From contig JACQMD010000048.1 in NCBI GenBank assembly GCA_016203755.1, positions 1-14,586 of the forward strand: DNA of 14,586 nucleotides, read 5' to 3'. The notes under the pieces were generated by a model. It saw nothing but the letters and a program-made list of their open reading frames with translations, was not told where the DNA came from and made no database searches. The DNA comes from Candidatus Roizmanbacteria bacterium. Lineage in GTDB: Bacteria > Patescibacteriota > Microgenomatia > GCA-001788215 > 2-01-FULL-40-14. Each line of letters starts with the position of its first letter. Positions within the stretch are counted from its first letter, which is position 1. The position numbers and the translations under genes are program-made. Shown piece by piece: positions 14,580 to 14,586 of the stretch.

Positions 14580-14586
14580 ATTAAAG

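Overview
The window looks like a chromosomal segment from a small-genome, moderately AT-rich bacterium, most likely of the Candidate Phyla Radiation (a Microgenomates-like Patescibacterium). This is an inference, not a search result. It rests on a tRNA-Ser without encoded CCA, short proteins, a hydrolase-type RelA/SpoT homologue with no recognisable synthetase site, several genes with a -10 box 7-10 nt from the start codon (leaderless mRNAs), and secreted Rhs proteins with Pro/Thr linkers.

Left part (1-4989), housekeeping. On the minus strand lie a partial MazG-like pyrophosphohydrolase (1-248) and tRNA-Ser(CGA) (256-341), separated by only 7 nt. A compact divergent promoter region separates them from a plus-strand AI-2E/PerM-family membrane protein (426-1418). 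A terminator hairpin follows, then the RNase P RNA on the minus strand (about 1537-1927). A divergent promoter pair leads to a stand-alone ATP-cone protein (1990-2250). Next come a small membrane-protein reading frame broken by one in-frame TGA (2283-2435) and an 803-aa RelA/SpoT-type protein with an intact HD hydrolase site and a TGS domain (2578-4989).

Middle part (about 5046-12954), an accessory island. Its left edge is a degenerate duplicate of the promoter and first codons of comM; the complete comM gene lies at its right edge. Inside are an XRE-like regulator with a helical effector region (5143-6321), a 16-bp perfect palindrome that probably is an operator (6389-6404), and a short secreted Rhs protein (6464-7807) with the Rhs core, the DPSGN cleavage motif and a variable toxin-like tip. 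Directly after it is a 1712-aa secreted SpvB/TcdB/YD-repeat protein (7816-12954). The large protein stops its YD array about where an Rhs core should begin and continues instead into a Pro/Thr linker and two tandem beta-rich domains. The short protein supplies the missing last YD repeats, core and tip. Together they resemble one Rhs toxin (or a TcB/TcC pair) split in two and encoded in reversed order, each part with its own signal peptide. No immunity gene is apparent.

Right part (13005-14525): comM/yifB, a Mg-chelatase-like AAA+ ATPase, read from a leaderless extended -10 promoter. The last 60 bases hold only a weak promoter candidate. No CRISPR array, transposase or integrase was seen.
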